Positions 17,453-27,095 of a stretch of 64,000 bases of DNA are shown in pieces. Made by a program: the position numbers and the translations under genes. The number at the start of each line of letters is the position of its first letter. Within the stretch, counting starts at the first letter, position 1. The notes below the pieces were generated by a model. The model did not search any database and was not told the DNA's origin. It saw only the letters and a list, made by a program, of their open reading frames with translations. The stretch covers positions 248,001-312,000 of the forward strand of contig DAOSEM010000002.1 of the NCBI GenBank assembly GCA_035363115.1, given 5' to 3'. Source of the DNA: Syntrophales bacterium (GTDB taxonomy: Bacteria > Desulfobacterota > Syntrophia > Syntrophales > PHBD01).

Positions 17453-18592
17453 TCACTTCGGGTTCCGGATGAAGTCGAGCCCCGCCTTTTTCAGGCGCAG
17501 CGTGAGCACGTTGCGTCCCACCGAAAGGGCCAGGCGGGTGTCCGAGGCCCAGCCGGCCAGGTCTCCATCGGAGGCAAAGCCCCCCTGGGAGGCCAGGTCG
17601 TCCAGGAGGAACTGGCAGTGGTCCGCCATCTCGCGGAAGGTGAAGAGCAGGGAGAAGAGGGGGCGCGCGGGATCGGGATGGTCGAGAAGCCAGGCCGCCT
17701 CCCGGGCCAGGATCCGGATCATGTCCAGTTGGGCGGAAAGACGTCCCAGGTCGGCGCGGATCTCTTCACCCGGCTCGGTGGCGTCCCGGAAGAGCGCGGA
17801 GAGGAGACGGGCCTGGCGGAACAGGACGCCCGTGACGGGGCCCATGAGCAGGGTGTCCTCGATCTCCCGGAACGGGAACGCCAGTCGCCGGTAGGCGTCG
17901 GTCGTTTCCCCCAGGGCGGCCTCCGGCGGGACAAAACAGTCCTTCAGGATAATCCCGCCGTGTGGAGAAGGGTGAAGCGCCTTCATGTCCGCCGGCTCGG
18001 TCCGGATCAGTCCCGGGGCGTCGGCGGGAACCAGGAAGGTGCCGAAGGACTTTTTCTTCTCCGTTCCGCCGGTTACGGCCAGGGCCACGAAGAGACCGGC
18101 CAGGGGACCGTTGGAGAGCATGGCCTTCTCCCCGTTGAGGACCCATCCGCCGTCCCGCGGCTCCGCGGAGGTTTTTAGAAATTTCGGGTGGGCTCCCACC
18201 TTCGGTTCCGAGGCGGCGAGCGAGATGACGGTCCGGCCCGAAATGACGGAGTCCAGCCACTGGCGGCGCTGGTCCTCCGTGGCGTCTTGCAGGAAAACCC
18301 ACCGGGTCACCATCACCTGGATCAGCCAGGAAAGAACCACTCCCAAGCAGCCGCCGTGGAGGGCCAGGGTCTCGCCGACGGCCTGAATGGCCGGTGCGCC
18401 GCCACCGCTGCCGCCGGCTTCCACGGGGATGCCGATCCGGTAGAATCCCTCCCGGCCCATGCGCTCCCAGAGGTCGGGCGGGAACAGGGCCGTCCGGGTC
18501 AGCTCCGACCGGTGCGGGTCGATGACGGACTCGGCAAACCGGGCGACCCGCCCGGTCTCCTGCCGGATTCGCTCCTGCTCTGCCTGCATCAT
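17453..18592 (-). CDS. Acyl-CoA dehydrogenase-family flavoprotein, divergent
   Basis: A 379-residue protein with the acyl-CoA dehydrogenase fold: N-terminal helical domain, a middle FAD-contacting segment SLAASEPKVGAHPKFLKT, WVLNGEKAMLSNG, and a C-terminal helical domain. The usual C-terminal motif with catalytic Glu (GGxGYxxEYP) reads GGFASDGDLAG here, so Glu is absent and Asp is nearest. The reaction may therefore differ from classical dehydrogenation. The start ATG at 18592 overlaps the MarR stop (ATGA), with GGAGG upstream. It is tightly followed by MoxR and VWA genes. Confidence 0.82.
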   Translation of the reverse strand: MMQAEQERIRQETGRVARFAESVIDPHRSELTRTALFPPDLWERMGREGFYRIGIPVEAGGSGGGAPAIQAVGETLALHGGCLGVVLSWLIQVMVTRWVFLQDATEDQRRQWLDSVISGRTVISLAASEPKVGAHPKFLKTSAEPRDGGWVLNGEKAMLSNGPLAGLFVALAVTGGTEKKKSFGTFLVPADAPGLIRTEPADMKALHPSPHGGIILKDCFVPPEAALGETTDAYRRLAFPFREIEDTLLMGPVTGVLFRQARLLSALFRDATEPGEEIRADLGRLSAQLDMIRILAREAAWLLDHPDPARPLFSLLFTFREMADHCQFLLDDLASQGGFASDGDLAGWASDTRLALSVGRNVLTLRLKKAGLDFIRNPK

Positions 18593-19086
18593 GGCGATTC
18601 CCCTCCGTCGGCGGTCTTGTGCGGGCCGCTGTTGCGCCCGAATCTCCTGGAAATGTCCTGCAGGATGCGCCGGAAGGTGTCGAGATCCGCCTCCGAGAAA
18701 CCCTCCTTCACCTGCCGGTTCACCGCGCGGATCACCTCTTTGGCCCTGTTGCATTCTTCTCTTCCGGCCGGTGTCAGGTACAGGTTGGACGAGCGCCGGT
18801 CTCCCGGATTGGCGTCACGGCGGATGAAGCCTGCACGCTCCAGGCGGTCCGCCAGTCCCGTCAGGGTGGAGTTGTCCACGGCGAGGATCGTGCTCAACTC
18901 CGTCATGGTTCTGCCGTCCCGCTGCTTGAGGAGGAAGAGGATGCCGCTCTGGGCGATGGTGACCCGGATTCCATTTGAGGTCAGGGCGGCATTGATGTGG
19001 TTTCGGATCTGCTGTTGCGCCGTGCTCAGCATGTAGATGAAGCGGTCGTCCGCCGGAGGCGGTGGGTCGGTCCGTGTGTTTGGCAT
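18589..19086 (-). CDS. MarR-family transcriptional regulator
   Basis: Winged-helix regulator of about 165 residues. The DNA-binding part reads TMTELSTILAVDNSTLTGLADRLERAGFIRR, followed by the wing DANPGDRRSSNLYLT, which is classic MarR. There is no ribosome binding site before any candidate start. In-frame ATGs at 19086 and 19101 both fall within a perfect palindrome. The start at 19086 fits a leaderless transcript from the promoter just upstream. It overlaps the acyl-CoA dehydrogenase start and probably controls that operon and itself. Confidence 0.85.
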   Translation of the reverse strand: MPNTRTDPPPPADDRFIYMLSTAQQQIRNHINAALTSNGIRVTIAQSGILFLLKQRDGRTMTELSTILAVDNSTLTGLADRLERAGFIRRDANPGDRRSSNLYLTPAGREECNRAKEVIRAVNRQVKEGFSEADLDTFRRILQDISRRFGRNSGPHKTADGGESP

Positions 19087-19108
19087 GCGTATATTTGGCA
19101 TGCCAAAC
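19078..19108. promoter_or_regulatory. Probable MarR operator (perfect 11-bp inverted repeat)
   Basis: GTTTGGCATGC at 19078-19088 and its exact reverse complement GCATGCCAAAC at 19098-19108, with a 9-base spacer. It overlaps the start of the MarR gene and the spacer/-10 part of the predicted promoter, a position suited to autorepression. Confidence 0.75.
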
Positions 19109-19120
19109 AATCGTTGTCAA
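19092..19120 (-). promoter_or_regulatory. Candidate promoter of the MarR operon
   Basis: On the minus strand TTGACA (19120-19115) is a perfect -35. About 18 bases on is a weak -10 AAATAT. Transcription would begin close to the ATG at 19086, giving a leaderless or nearly leaderless message. Confidence 0.45.
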
Positions 19121-19149
19121 GAAGAAGATGGGTCAGGTCGGGGAAAATT

Positions 19150-20676
19150 CTATTCGAGGCGGTAATCCTTTTCCTGGAAGAGGGCGAGGCAGGCGTCGAC
19201 GACGACTGCGTCGTACAGGGTTCCCCGGTGGGTCCGGATCTCGTCCATGGCCACCTCGGTGCCGAGGGCCGGCCGGTAGGGACGATGGGAGCACATGGCC
19301 TCCACGACGTCCGCCACCGCAAGGATTCTTGATTCCAGGAGAATCTCGTCCCCCTTGAGGCCGCTGGGGTAGCCCGATCCGTCCAGGCGTTCGTGGTGCT
19401 CCAGGACCATGCGGGCGATGGGCCAGGGAAACTCGATCTCCCGGATGATTTCGAAGCCGGTCTGGGCATGGGTCTTGACGAGGAGCATCTCGATGGGGCT
19501 GAGCTCCGAGGGTTTGCCGAGGATCTCCGCGGGAACGGCCACCTTGCCGATGTCGTGGATGGCGCCGGCCATGCGCAGGCCGTCCACCTGGTCCGCCGGC
19601 AGATTCAGCTCCTGGGCGATTCGGCGGGCCAGGTCCGATACGCGCTGCTGGTGGCCCGACGTGCAGGGGTCCCGGTATTCGATCGTGGAGGCCATCACCT
19701 TGATGATCCCGCCGAGAGCCCTGCGGATCCTGGCGAAGCTGTCCCGGACGCGAGCTTCGGCCAGGTGTTGATCAGTGATATCGCTGATAAATCCTTCCAG
19801 GGTAGTGACTTTCCCATCGGCCGAGGGGATTCCGTTGCCCTGCTCCGAGACGAACTTCTCCTTTCCGTCCCGGGTCAGGAGACGGTACGTGAGGCGATAG
19901 GTCCGGCCTCCGGTGATGACGGACTGGATCCTGTTCCAGACGCTGTCCCGGTCCACCGGGTGGATGAGCTCGTTGTACGTGACCACGCCGCCGGTGAGCT
20001 CTTCGGGGGTGTAACCGGTCAGCTCAAGGCAGCCTGCACTGACGTAGTCCACGTTCCAGTCCCGGTCGTTGGCGCAGCGAAACGCCATGCCGGGGAGGTG
20101 GTCCATCAGGTTGGCCAGGCGGCGCCTGCTCTCAGCGAGGTCCTCCTCCATCTTCCGCCGCTCGGTCACGTCGGAGAGGGTTCCGGTGATGCCGCAGTAC
20201 CGCCCGTCCTGGAAGATCTTCCGGCTGATGGCGGCGCGCACCCAGATGATGCGCCCGTCCTTGGCGTACAGCCTGCTCTCCCAGGGCTGCATCCCCGAGC
20301 TCCCCTCCAGTTCGAAGCGGTTGAGCATCTCCTTGAGGTCGTGCCGATGGATGTAGGACATGAAGGGCTGGCCGATCATCTCCTCGGGGCGGTACCCCAG
20401 CACTGACTCAATCTGGGGACTGACGAACGTGACCGTGCCGTCCACGTCGAGGGCATACACCGTTTCCTGCAGGCTCTGAATGAGGGAGCGGTACTGCAGC
20501 TCGTTTTCCGAGACGGGCTCGGCGCTCTGGCTTGGCGACAACGCTTCCTTCAGACCGGAAAACGGATGGCTCCAGGTCCCGCCCAGACTGGCCAGCTTCG
20601 TTTCCAGGAAGGCAATCCGGCGGCGGGCCTGCTCCATCTCCTGATTCAGCTTCTCATAACTCTTTGCATCGTCCAT
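19150..20676 (-). CDS. PAS-PAS-HD-GYP response protein (c-di-GMP phosphodiesterase)
   Basis: A 508-residue signalling protein. An N-terminal coiled-coil segment (about residues 1-35) is followed by two PAS domains, the first ending ITGTLSDVTERRKMEEDL and the second ending LEGFISDITDQHLAEA. A C-terminal HD-GYP domain follows, with SGHQQRV, the HDIGK pair and HHERLDGSGYP. It would hydrolyse cyclic di-GMP in response to a ligand or redox signal sensed by PAS. No membrane segment is seen. The start ATG at 20676 follows CAGGAG; the open frame upstream of it lacks family similarity. Confidence 0.9.
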   Translation of the reverse strand: MDDAKSYEKLNQEMEQARRRIAFLETKLASLGGTWSHPFSGLKEALSPSQSAEPVSENELQYRSLIQSLQETVYALDVDGTVTFVSPQIESVLGYRPEEMIGQPFMSYIHRHDLKEMLNRFELEGSSGMQPWESRLYAKDGRIIWVRAAISRKIFQDGRYCGITGTLSDVTERRKMEEDLAESRRRLANLMDHLPGMAFRCANDRDWNVDYVSAGCLELTGYTPEELTGGVVTYNELIHPVDRDSVWNRIQSVITGGRTYRLTYRLLTRDGKEKFVSEQGNGIPSADGKVTTLEGFISDITDQHLAEARVRDSFARIRRALGGIIKVMASTIEYRDPCTSGHQQRVSDLARRIAQELNLPADQVDGLRMAGAIHDIGKVAVPAEILGKPSELSPIEMLLVKTHAQTGFEIIREIEFPWPIARMVLEHHERLDGSGYPSGLKGDEILLESRILAVADVVEAMCSHRPYRPALGTEVAMDEIRTHRGTLYDAVVVDACLALFQEKDYRLE

Positions 20677-20735
20677 CGACACGTACTCCTGATGGGTATT
20701 TCCTCTCAACGTCTCCTGTACGGAAGCCTTCGCCG

Positions 20736-21899
20736 TCAGCGGCACAGGGTCAGTATCTCGGCAATCGCTTCTTTCGTGTAATCCTTGAGCCCCCACACCT
20801 GGGCGAGGGCAAAGGCGTTCTCCGTGATGAGGCCGATTCCCTCCTCGGGGATCTTTCCCTCCGCCAGGGTCACGGGACTGCCGATGGCGGCGAACCATTT
20901 CTTGAGGCTCTCAATGCCCTCCCGGGCGGCCTCGGTATCGTCCGCCGCTTCGACATGGAAGATCCGGCGGGCCAGGCGGGCGAACCGGGCGGGGTTCTTC
21001 CGGGCGGCCCAGGTCATCCAGGCGGGCATGACGATGGAGAGCCCCGCCCCGTGCGGGATGTCGTAGAGGGCGCTCAGGGCGTGCTCGACCATGTGCATGG
21101 GGAAGCCGACGATTCCCATTCCGGCGGTGGTGAGGCCGTTGAAGCCCAGGACGGCGGACCACATCAGCGTCGCCCGGGCCTCGTAGTTCTCCGGCTCCCG
21201 GAGGATCACGCCGGTGCTCTCCATGACGCTGTGCATCAGGGCCTCCACCAACCCGTCCTGCAGGTCGCTGGACGTGGCGGTGTTGGTGAAATAGCCCTCC
21301 AGCATGTGGGCGATGATGTCGACGGCGCTGTAGGCACTGTAGGCGCGGTCAAGGCTGAAGAGAACCGTCGGATCCAGGACGGAGGCCTTCGGCTGGACCG
21401 CCATGTCCCGGATGCTGTATTTTCGGGCTCCATCCTCGTTAGTGATGACGGCGGCGGGATTCATCTCCGATGCGCTGGCGGAGACGGTGACCACGGTGAG
21501 GACCGGCAGGGCCTTTTTGATGGCGCTTTTCCGGAGGAAGAAATCCCAGACGTCGCATTCGGCCGGAACGCCTGCGGCGATAGCCTTGGCCGTGTCGATG
21601 ACGCTTCCGCCCCCTACCGCCAGGACGACGTCGGCTCCTTCGTTCCGGGCCCGTTCGATGCCCAGGCGGACGTGCGAGAGGACCGGGTTTGAACGGGCGC
21701 CGGGAAACTCCGCAACGGCGACCCCCGCCTCAGCCAGGGAGGCCATGACCTGGTCGTAGACCCCGTTGCGCTTGATGCTGCCGGTTCCGTAGACGAGGAG
21801 CACTTTCGCTCCGTGGCGGCGCACCTCCGCCCCGATCCGCCGGATCTGTCCCTTTCCGAAGAGGATCCGCGTGGGGTTTTCGAAGATGAAGTTCTGCAT
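20736..21899 (-). CDS. Iron-containing alcohol dehydrogenase
   Basis: Group III (Fe-dependent) alcohol dehydrogenase of 387 residues, closest in pattern to YqhD/BdhA-type butanol dehydrogenases. Seen: FGKGQ near the N-terminus, VLAVGGGSVIDTAKAIAAG (NADP-binding), and metal-ligand segments SAVDIIAHMLEGY and HMVEHALSALYDIPHGAGLS with the expected Asp and His residues. The start at 21899 has AAGGAGG five bases upstream. It probably reduces aldehydes or oxidises alcohols in fermentation. Confidence 0.92.
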   Translation of the reverse strand: MQNFIFENPTRILFGKGQIRRIGAEVRRHGAKVLLVYGTGSIKRNGVYDQVMASLAEAGVAVAEFPGARSNPVLSHVRLGIERARNEGADVVLAVGGGSVIDTAKAIAAGVPAECDVWDFFLRKSAIKKALPVLTVVTVSASASEMNPAAVITNEDGARKYSIRDMAVQPKASVLDPTVLFSLDRAYSAYSAVDIIAHMLEGYFTNTATSSDLQDGLVEALMHSVMESTGVILREPENYEARATLMWSAVLGFNGLTTAGMGIVGFPMHMVEHALSALYDIPHGAGLSIVMPAWMTWAARKNPARFARLARRIFHVEAADDTEAAREGIESLKKWFAAIGSPVTLAEGKIPEEGIGLITENAFALAQVWGLKDYTKEAIAEILTLCR

Positions 21900-21983
21900 G
21901 GCTCCTCCTTCCTTTCGCGGCAGGCGGTTCTTCACGTTTTTCCGGCAGGGGGGTCGGATTTCCGCTCCGCCCCCCTCCGTCCG

Positions 21984-22376
21984 TTACGGACAGCGGGACG
22001 GACCCTTCCCCCGTCCCGCGGTCTCCACCTTTTTCAGGATCCCCCCCTGAAAGGAGAGGTGGTAGATGAAATCGTTCTCGCCGCAGTTGTAGGACCAGCG
22101 CTCGACGCTCTGCCGCTTTCCTTTCCTGCTGGCCACCTTTTTCCGGGTTCCCTTCTTTTTGTCTTTTGTTTCCTCCTCGACCGACGTCCCCGTTTCAACG
22201 GAGGAAACCTTCTCCTTCAGCAGGGGGTCGCCGCACTCCAGGATGACTTTCGCCTTGCTGTCCCCCTCCGAAACGAGGGCGCCGCCGCGGCAGCGGAAAG
22301 CCTCCGCCGCCGTCGCCGTGCCGGCCAGGAACAGTGTGACCAGGATCACGGTCCCGGCCCATCGCGTTCCTCTCAT
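21984..22376 (-). CDS. DUF2845-type secreted protein
   Basis: A 130-residue exported protein with an N-terminal signal peptide (hydrophobic core LVTLFLAGTATA). The mature start FRCRGGALVSEGDSKAKVILECGDP is the pattern of DUF2845 proteins. A Lys-rich linker (about residues 70-90) precedes WSYNCGENDFIYHLSFQGG. Two or more Cys pairs suggest disulfides. Function is unknown for the family. It is transcribed away from the formate dehydrogenase gene across a 275-base region. Confidence 0.75.
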   Translation of the reverse strand: MRGTRWAGTVILVTLFLAGTATAAEAFRCRGGALVSEGDSKAKVILECGDPLLKEKVSSVETGTSVEEETKDKKKGTRKKVASRKGKRQSVERWSYNCGENDFIYHLSFQGGILKKVETAGRGKGPSRCP

Positions 22377-22651
22377 CGATGGTTCTCCTCTCTGTTCCGT
22401 ATTTTGACTGGCCGGGGAAGCGGATCAAACAGGAACCGGTCATCCACTAACGGAATTTGCCGGGATGGTCAAGGTTTGAAAAAGCGCGGAGAAGGCCCTT
22501 TTTTCAGAGTTGACAATATCTTGCCGATTGGTTACCGATAAGCGCTATATTAAACATAAGGGTTGTTGTGCAAGGGACCTTTCGGCATTGCATGTTCGTG
22601 TCCTGGCAGCCGGCCCATATCAATAAAATCTTGCGGAGGATCTGGAAAGCC

Positions 22652-25354
22652 ATGGAAAAGAAAATCCCTCTCACCATCGACGGCAAGGCCGTCAAAGCCC
22701 TACCGGGACAGACGATCCTGGAGGTAGCCCGGCAGAACGGGATCTTTATTCCCACGCTCTGCTACATGGATCGGACAACCAGGGTCGGCGCCTGCCGTGT
22801 GTGCGTGGTGGACGTCGAGGGTGCCCGTACGCTCGTCGCGTCGTGCTGTATGCCGGTCAGTCCGGGCATGGTGGTCCGTACGGACACGCCGAAGGTCCGC
22901 GCGGCCCAGCGGATGGTCGTGGAGCTTCTCTGGTCCTCGGGGGATCACAATTGTCTTACCTGCGAGCGCAACGGCAACTGCGAACTCCAGGACCTGGTCT
23001 ACCGGTTCCAGATCGAGAAGCCCCGCTTCGACATCCAGCCCCCCGGGCACGCGAAGGATCAGTCCAACACCATGATCCAGCGGGACCTGAACAAGTGCAT
23101 CCTCTGCGGCCGGTGCATCCGGGCGTGCAACGAGATCCAGGTGAACGAGGTTCTCGACTTCAACCGCCGCGGATCCCGGGCCAAGGTCGGTCCCGCCTTC
23201 GACGCCGACTACATCGACTCGAACTGCTTTTTCTGCGGAGAGTGTGCGGACGCCTGCCCCGTGGGCGCCATCACGCTCCGTCCCGCCCGTTTCTCAGGGA
23301 GACCCTGGGAGGTGAAAAAGGTCCGCACGACCTGCACCTACTGTGGCGTCGGCTGCCAGATGGAACTGAATGTCCATGAAGACCGCATTGTCTCCGTGAC
23401 GGGAAATCCGGCCTTCGGCGAGCCCAACCTGGGAAGTCTCTGCGTGAAAGGACGGTTCGGCATGGACTTCGTCCAGCACCCGGACCGCCTCAAGACGCCG
23501 CTGATCCGCAGGGAGAAGGGCGGCGAACTGGAGGAGGCCTCGTGGGAGGAGGCCCTGGACCTCGTGGCGAAACGCTTCGGGGAAATTCGGGAGAAGAACG
23601 GGCCTGACGCCCTGGCTGGCCTCTCCTCGGCCCGCTGCTCCAACGAGGAGAATTACCTCTTCCAGAAGTTCATGCGCGCGGTGATCGGCACCAACCATGT
23701 GGATCACTGCGCACGGCTCTGACACTCCGTAACGGTGGCCGGTCTGGCCGCCGCCTTCGGGAGTGGAGCCATGACGAACTCCATCGCGGAAATCGAGAGC
23801 ACCGAGTGCATCCTGGCAACGGGGACGAACACCACGGAGAACCACCCGGTCATCGGGGCCGTGGTGAAGAGGGCCGTCCGCCAGCACGGGACGAAGCTGA
23901 TCGTCATCGACCCGCGGGAAATCACCCTGACCAGATACGCCGACATCTGGCTCCGCCAGAGGCCCGGGACGGACGTGGCCGTCCTGAACGGCCTGATGAA
24001 CGTCATCCTGGCGGAAAACCTTTACGACAAGGCCTATGTCGAGGGCCGGACCGAGAATTTCGAAGCCTTCCGGAAGGTTGTGGAGAAGTACACTCCGGAG
24101 GAGGTCGAGAAGATCTCCGGCGTTCCCGCGGAGGACCTGAAACGGGCGGCCCGGATGTACGCGAAGGCGAAGCGCGCCTCCATTCTCTACTCCATGGGCA
24201 TCACCCAGCACATCACCGGGACGGATAACGTCAAATCCATCGCCAACCTGTCGATGCTCTGCGGCAACGTCGGCGTCGAGGGAGGCGGCGTGAATCCCCT
24301 CCGGGGGCAGAACAACGTCCAGGGGGCCTGCGACATGGGGGCCCTGCCGAACGTCCTCCCGGCCTACCAGCAGGTGGCCAGCCCGGAGGTCCGGGCGTTC
24401 TTCGAGAAGGCCTGGGGAGTGAAGGCCCTTCCGGACAAGCCGGGCCTGACGGTCGTGGAGATCATGAATGCCGCCCACCACGGCGACATCCGGGGGCTCT
24501 ACATCATGGGCGAGAATCCCATGGTCTCCGATCCGGACCTGTCACACGTGGAAGATTCCCTGAAAAAACTCGATTTCCTGGTGGTCCAGGACATCTTCCT
24601 GACGGAGACGGCCCGTCTCGCCGACGTGGTCCTGCCTTCAGCGTCATTCGCCGAGAAGGATGGGACGTTCACCAACACGGAGCGGCGTGTCCAGAGGATC
24701 CGCAAGGCCGTCAGTTCCCCGGGGGAGGCGCTCCCGGACTGGGCGATCATCGCGGGCATCGCAACCCGCATGGGATATCCCATGGCATACGGCAATGTGC
24801 GGGAGATCTGGGAGGAGATCCGGAAAGTCACCCCGAGCTGCGCCGGCATCTCCTACAAGCGGATCGAGCGGGAGGGGATCCAGTGGCCCTGCCCGAACGT
24901 CGAGCATCCGGGGACGCGGTTTCTCCACAAGGACCGCTTTACACGTGGCCGGGGCCTCTTTGCCGCCATCGAGTACCTGCCGCCGGCGGAGCAGCCGGAC
25001 AAGGAGTATCCAATGATCCTGTCCACGGGACGGGTTCTCTACCACTATCACACGGGGACCATGACCCGCCTGGCGAAGGGCCTCTCGGAGCGGTATCCCG
25101 AGAGCCTCGTCGAGATCCATCCCGAGGATGCGTCGCGCCTTGGCATCGACGACGGGCGCGCGGTGCGGCTCACCTCGCGCCGGGGAGCCGTGGAGGCAAA
25201 GGCCAGGGTCACGGACCGCTCACCCGTGGGTACGGTTTTCATGAACTTCCATTTCCGCGAGGCCGCGGTGAATCTCCTCACGAACCCGGCGCTTGATCCC
25301 ATCGGGAAGATTCCCGAATTCAAGGTCTGCGCCGTTCGTGTCGAGGCCGCCTGA
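22652..25354 (+). CDS. fdhA: Selenocysteine-containing formate dehydrogenase alpha subunit
   Basis: A 900-residue Mo/W-bis-MGD formate dehydrogenase read through an in-frame TGA at 23720-23722 (Sec357) in the context DHCARL-U-HS, the canonical active-site sequence. The N-terminal part resembles NuoG/HydA: a [2Fe-2S] domain (Cys37, 48, 51, 65 or 66), a His-Cys3 cluster (His99, Cys101, 104, 110) and two [4Fe-4S] clusters (Cys149-159 and 192-202). The FDH cluster starts at Cys228-231-235. No signal peptide is present, so it is cytoplasmic. No electron-partner subunit is adjacent. The start at 22652 follows GGAGGA. It oxidises formate or reduces CO2 and needs SelA, SelB and tRNA-Sec from elsewhere in the genome. 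Confidence 0.95.
23720..23765 (+). promoter_or_regulatory. Bacterial SECIS element
   Basis: Directly after the TGA, CACTCC (23723-23728) pairs with GGAGTG (23760-23765), and GGTGGC (23734-23739) pairs with GCCGCC (23747-23752, one G-U). The apical loop CGGTCTG carries the GGUCU sequence known from the E. coli fdhF SECIS that SelB binds. Confidence 0.9.
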
Positions 25355-25466
25355 ACGGCGGACTGGAAAAAGGTCGAGTCGCATCGTCTCCCGTCCCCGC
25401 GGAAGCGGCGTTCCGCGGAGGCCCGGTGTGGGGGGGGCTGCAGCCAAAACGCCGCAGCCATAACGC

Positions 25467-25495
25467 TTGACAGGCATAGTACCGGGTGATATACG
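25467..25495 (+). promoter_or_regulatory. Sigma-70-type promoter of the tRNA-Pro gene
   Basis: Perfect -35 TTGACA (25467-25472), a 17-base spacer and -10 TATACG (25490-25495). The predicted start is a few bases before the tRNA at 25510. Confidence 0.8.
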
Positions 25496-25509
25496 CTGCT
25501 CCAGTGTGT

Positions 25510-25586
<77 letters not shown>

Positions 25587-25672
25587 TCTTTTAAAAGCCC
25601 TGCGGGCACCAATTCTGGCGAGAGACATGGGGAATGCCCGGAAAATCGAGGGTGACCCTTCCGCCCGCTGAA

Positions 25673-25707
25673 AACAGCATCTTTCCGAGGGAAGGTGCTG
25701 TTTTTTT
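25673..25707 (+). terminator. Intrinsic terminator after tRNA-Pro
   Basis: AACAGCA ... TGCTGTT arms extended by CTTTCC/GGAAGG around a short loop, followed by seven T. It lies about 90 bases past the tRNA and would isolate it from the glycan operon. Confidence 0.85.
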
Positions 25708-25766
25708 ATGCCTTGCGGATGGCGGGGCGCCGGAATTACCATGTCCCCGGGAGGAGGCAATCCGGA

Positions 25767-27089
25767 ATGCGTGATGTGACACGAACCGAGATTCGCGAGG
25801 AGATCGGGGACCTGGTTGCGGAGCTGTACGCCGCCGGTCGCGCCGGGGAGCCTTTCGTTCCGGGAGAGACCCCCGTCCATTATGCCGGGCGCATGTTCGA
25901 CGAGCGCGAGATCCAGGCAGCCGTTGCGGCATCCCTCGATTTCTGGCTCACCGAAGGCGCCCATGCACAGCGGTTTCAGCAAGACCTGGCGGAGAAGCTG
26001 GGTGTCCGGGAGACCGTTCTCGTGAATTCGGGCTCTTCGGCGAACCTCCTGGCCGTCACGGCCCTGACGTCGCCGCTCCTGAAAGACCGCCGCCTGAAGC
26101 CGGGAGACGAGATCATTACCGCGGCCGCGGGCTTTCCCACCACCGTGAATCCGATTCTCCAGAACGGTCTCGTGCCGGTCTTCATCGACTCTTCCACCCC
26201 GACCTACAATCCGCGGGCGGACGACATCGCCGCCGCCGTCGGCCCCCGGACGAGGGCCGTCTTCCTGGCCCATACCCTGGGAAATCCCATCGACGCCGAC
26301 GCTGTCCTGGAGATCGTCCGGAGGCACGATCTGTTCCTCATCGAGGACTGCTGCGACGCCCTGGGGTCCACGTACCGGGGCCGGCAGGCCGGGACGTTCG
26401 GGATTCTCTCCACGTTCAGCTTCTACGCCGCCCACCACATCACATTGGGCGAGGGGGGAGCCGTGGCCTGCTCGGATCCGCTTCTGCTCCGGATACTCCG
26501 CTCCCTGAAGGACTGGGGCCGCGACTGCCACTGCGGTCCCGGCCAGAACAACGCCTGTGGACGGCGCTTCACCGGTCGGCACGGCGACCTGCCGGAGGGG
26601 TACGACCACAAGTACGTCTACTCCCACCTGGGCTACAACCTGAAAGCCACGGACATCCAGGCCGCCATCGGCGTGGAGCAGCTGAAGAAGCTGGACCGGT
26701 TCTGCGCCGCCAGGCGGGAGAACTACCGATCCTGGATGGAGCGATTCCGTCCCCTGGAGGACCGTTTCCTTCTCCCCGAGGCAACCCCGGGCAGCGATCC
26801 CGCCTGGTTCGCCTTCCCCCTGACGGTTCGAGAGGGGGCGGGCTTCACCCGGCGGCAGATCACGGATTATCTGAACGAAAAACGGGTCGAGACGAGGAAT
26901 CTCTTCGGGGGGAACCTGCTCCGCCAGCCGGCCTACCTGGACATCCCCCGCCGCGTCGCCGGGGAGTTGGCAGGGGCGGACCGGATCATGAACGACGCCT
27001 TCTTCATCGGCACCTATCCTGGGATCGGGGAGGCCCAGATCGATTACACCATGGACGTCCTCCGGCGGTTCCTGGAAAGGGAGGTGTGA
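25767..27089 (+). CDS. rfbH: CDP-4-dehydro-6-deoxyglucose 3-dehydrase (E1)
   Basis: PMP-dependent, [2Fe-2S] dehydrase (440 residues) that removes the C3 hydroxyl of CDP-4-keto-6-deoxyglucose on the way to 3,6-dideoxyhexoses. The aminotransferase fold is diagnostic because the Schiff-base Lys is replaced by His (His223-His224 in FYAAHHITLGEGG). The iron-sulfur pattern Cys254-x-Cys256-x7-Cys264, with Cys195/196 as a further ligand, matches the known E1 pattern. It is followed 6 bases later by rfbG. A dedicated reductase (E3, DdhD/AscD) is not in the window, so electrons must come from another protein. Confidence 0.93.
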   Translation: MRDVTRTEIREEIGDLVAELYAAGRAGEPFVPGETPVHYAGRMFDEREIQAAVAASLDFWLTEGAHAQRFQQDLAEKLGVRETVLVNSGSSANLLAVTALTSPLLKDRRLKPGDEIITAAAGFPTTVNPILQNGLVPVFIDSSTPTYNPRADDIAAAVGPRTRAVFLAHTLGNPIDADAVLEIVRRHDLFLIEDCCDALGSTYRGRQAGTFGILSTFSFYAAHHITLGEGGAVACSDPLLLRILRSLKDWGRDCHCGPGQNNACGRRFTGRHGDLPEGYDHKYVYSHLGYNLKATDIQAAIGVEQLKKLDRFCAARRENYRSWMERFRPLEDRFLLPEATPGSDPAWFAFPLTVREGAGFTRRQITDYLNEKRVETRNLFGGNLLRQPAYLDIPRRVAGELAGADRIMNDAFFIGTYPGIGEAQIDYTMDVLRRFLEREV

Positions 27090-27095
27090 ATCGGC

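Noticed and set aside
22510..22551. Promoter for the formate dehydrogenase gene (TTGACA near 22510, TATATT near 22546)
   Set aside because: The two boxes are about 30 bases apart and no properly spaced pair exists, so no promoter was called.
23720..23722. In-frame stop splitting the formate dehydrogenase into two genes
   Set aside because: The TGA falls exactly at the Sec position and is followed by a SECIS hairpin, so readthrough is the better explanation than a pseudogene.
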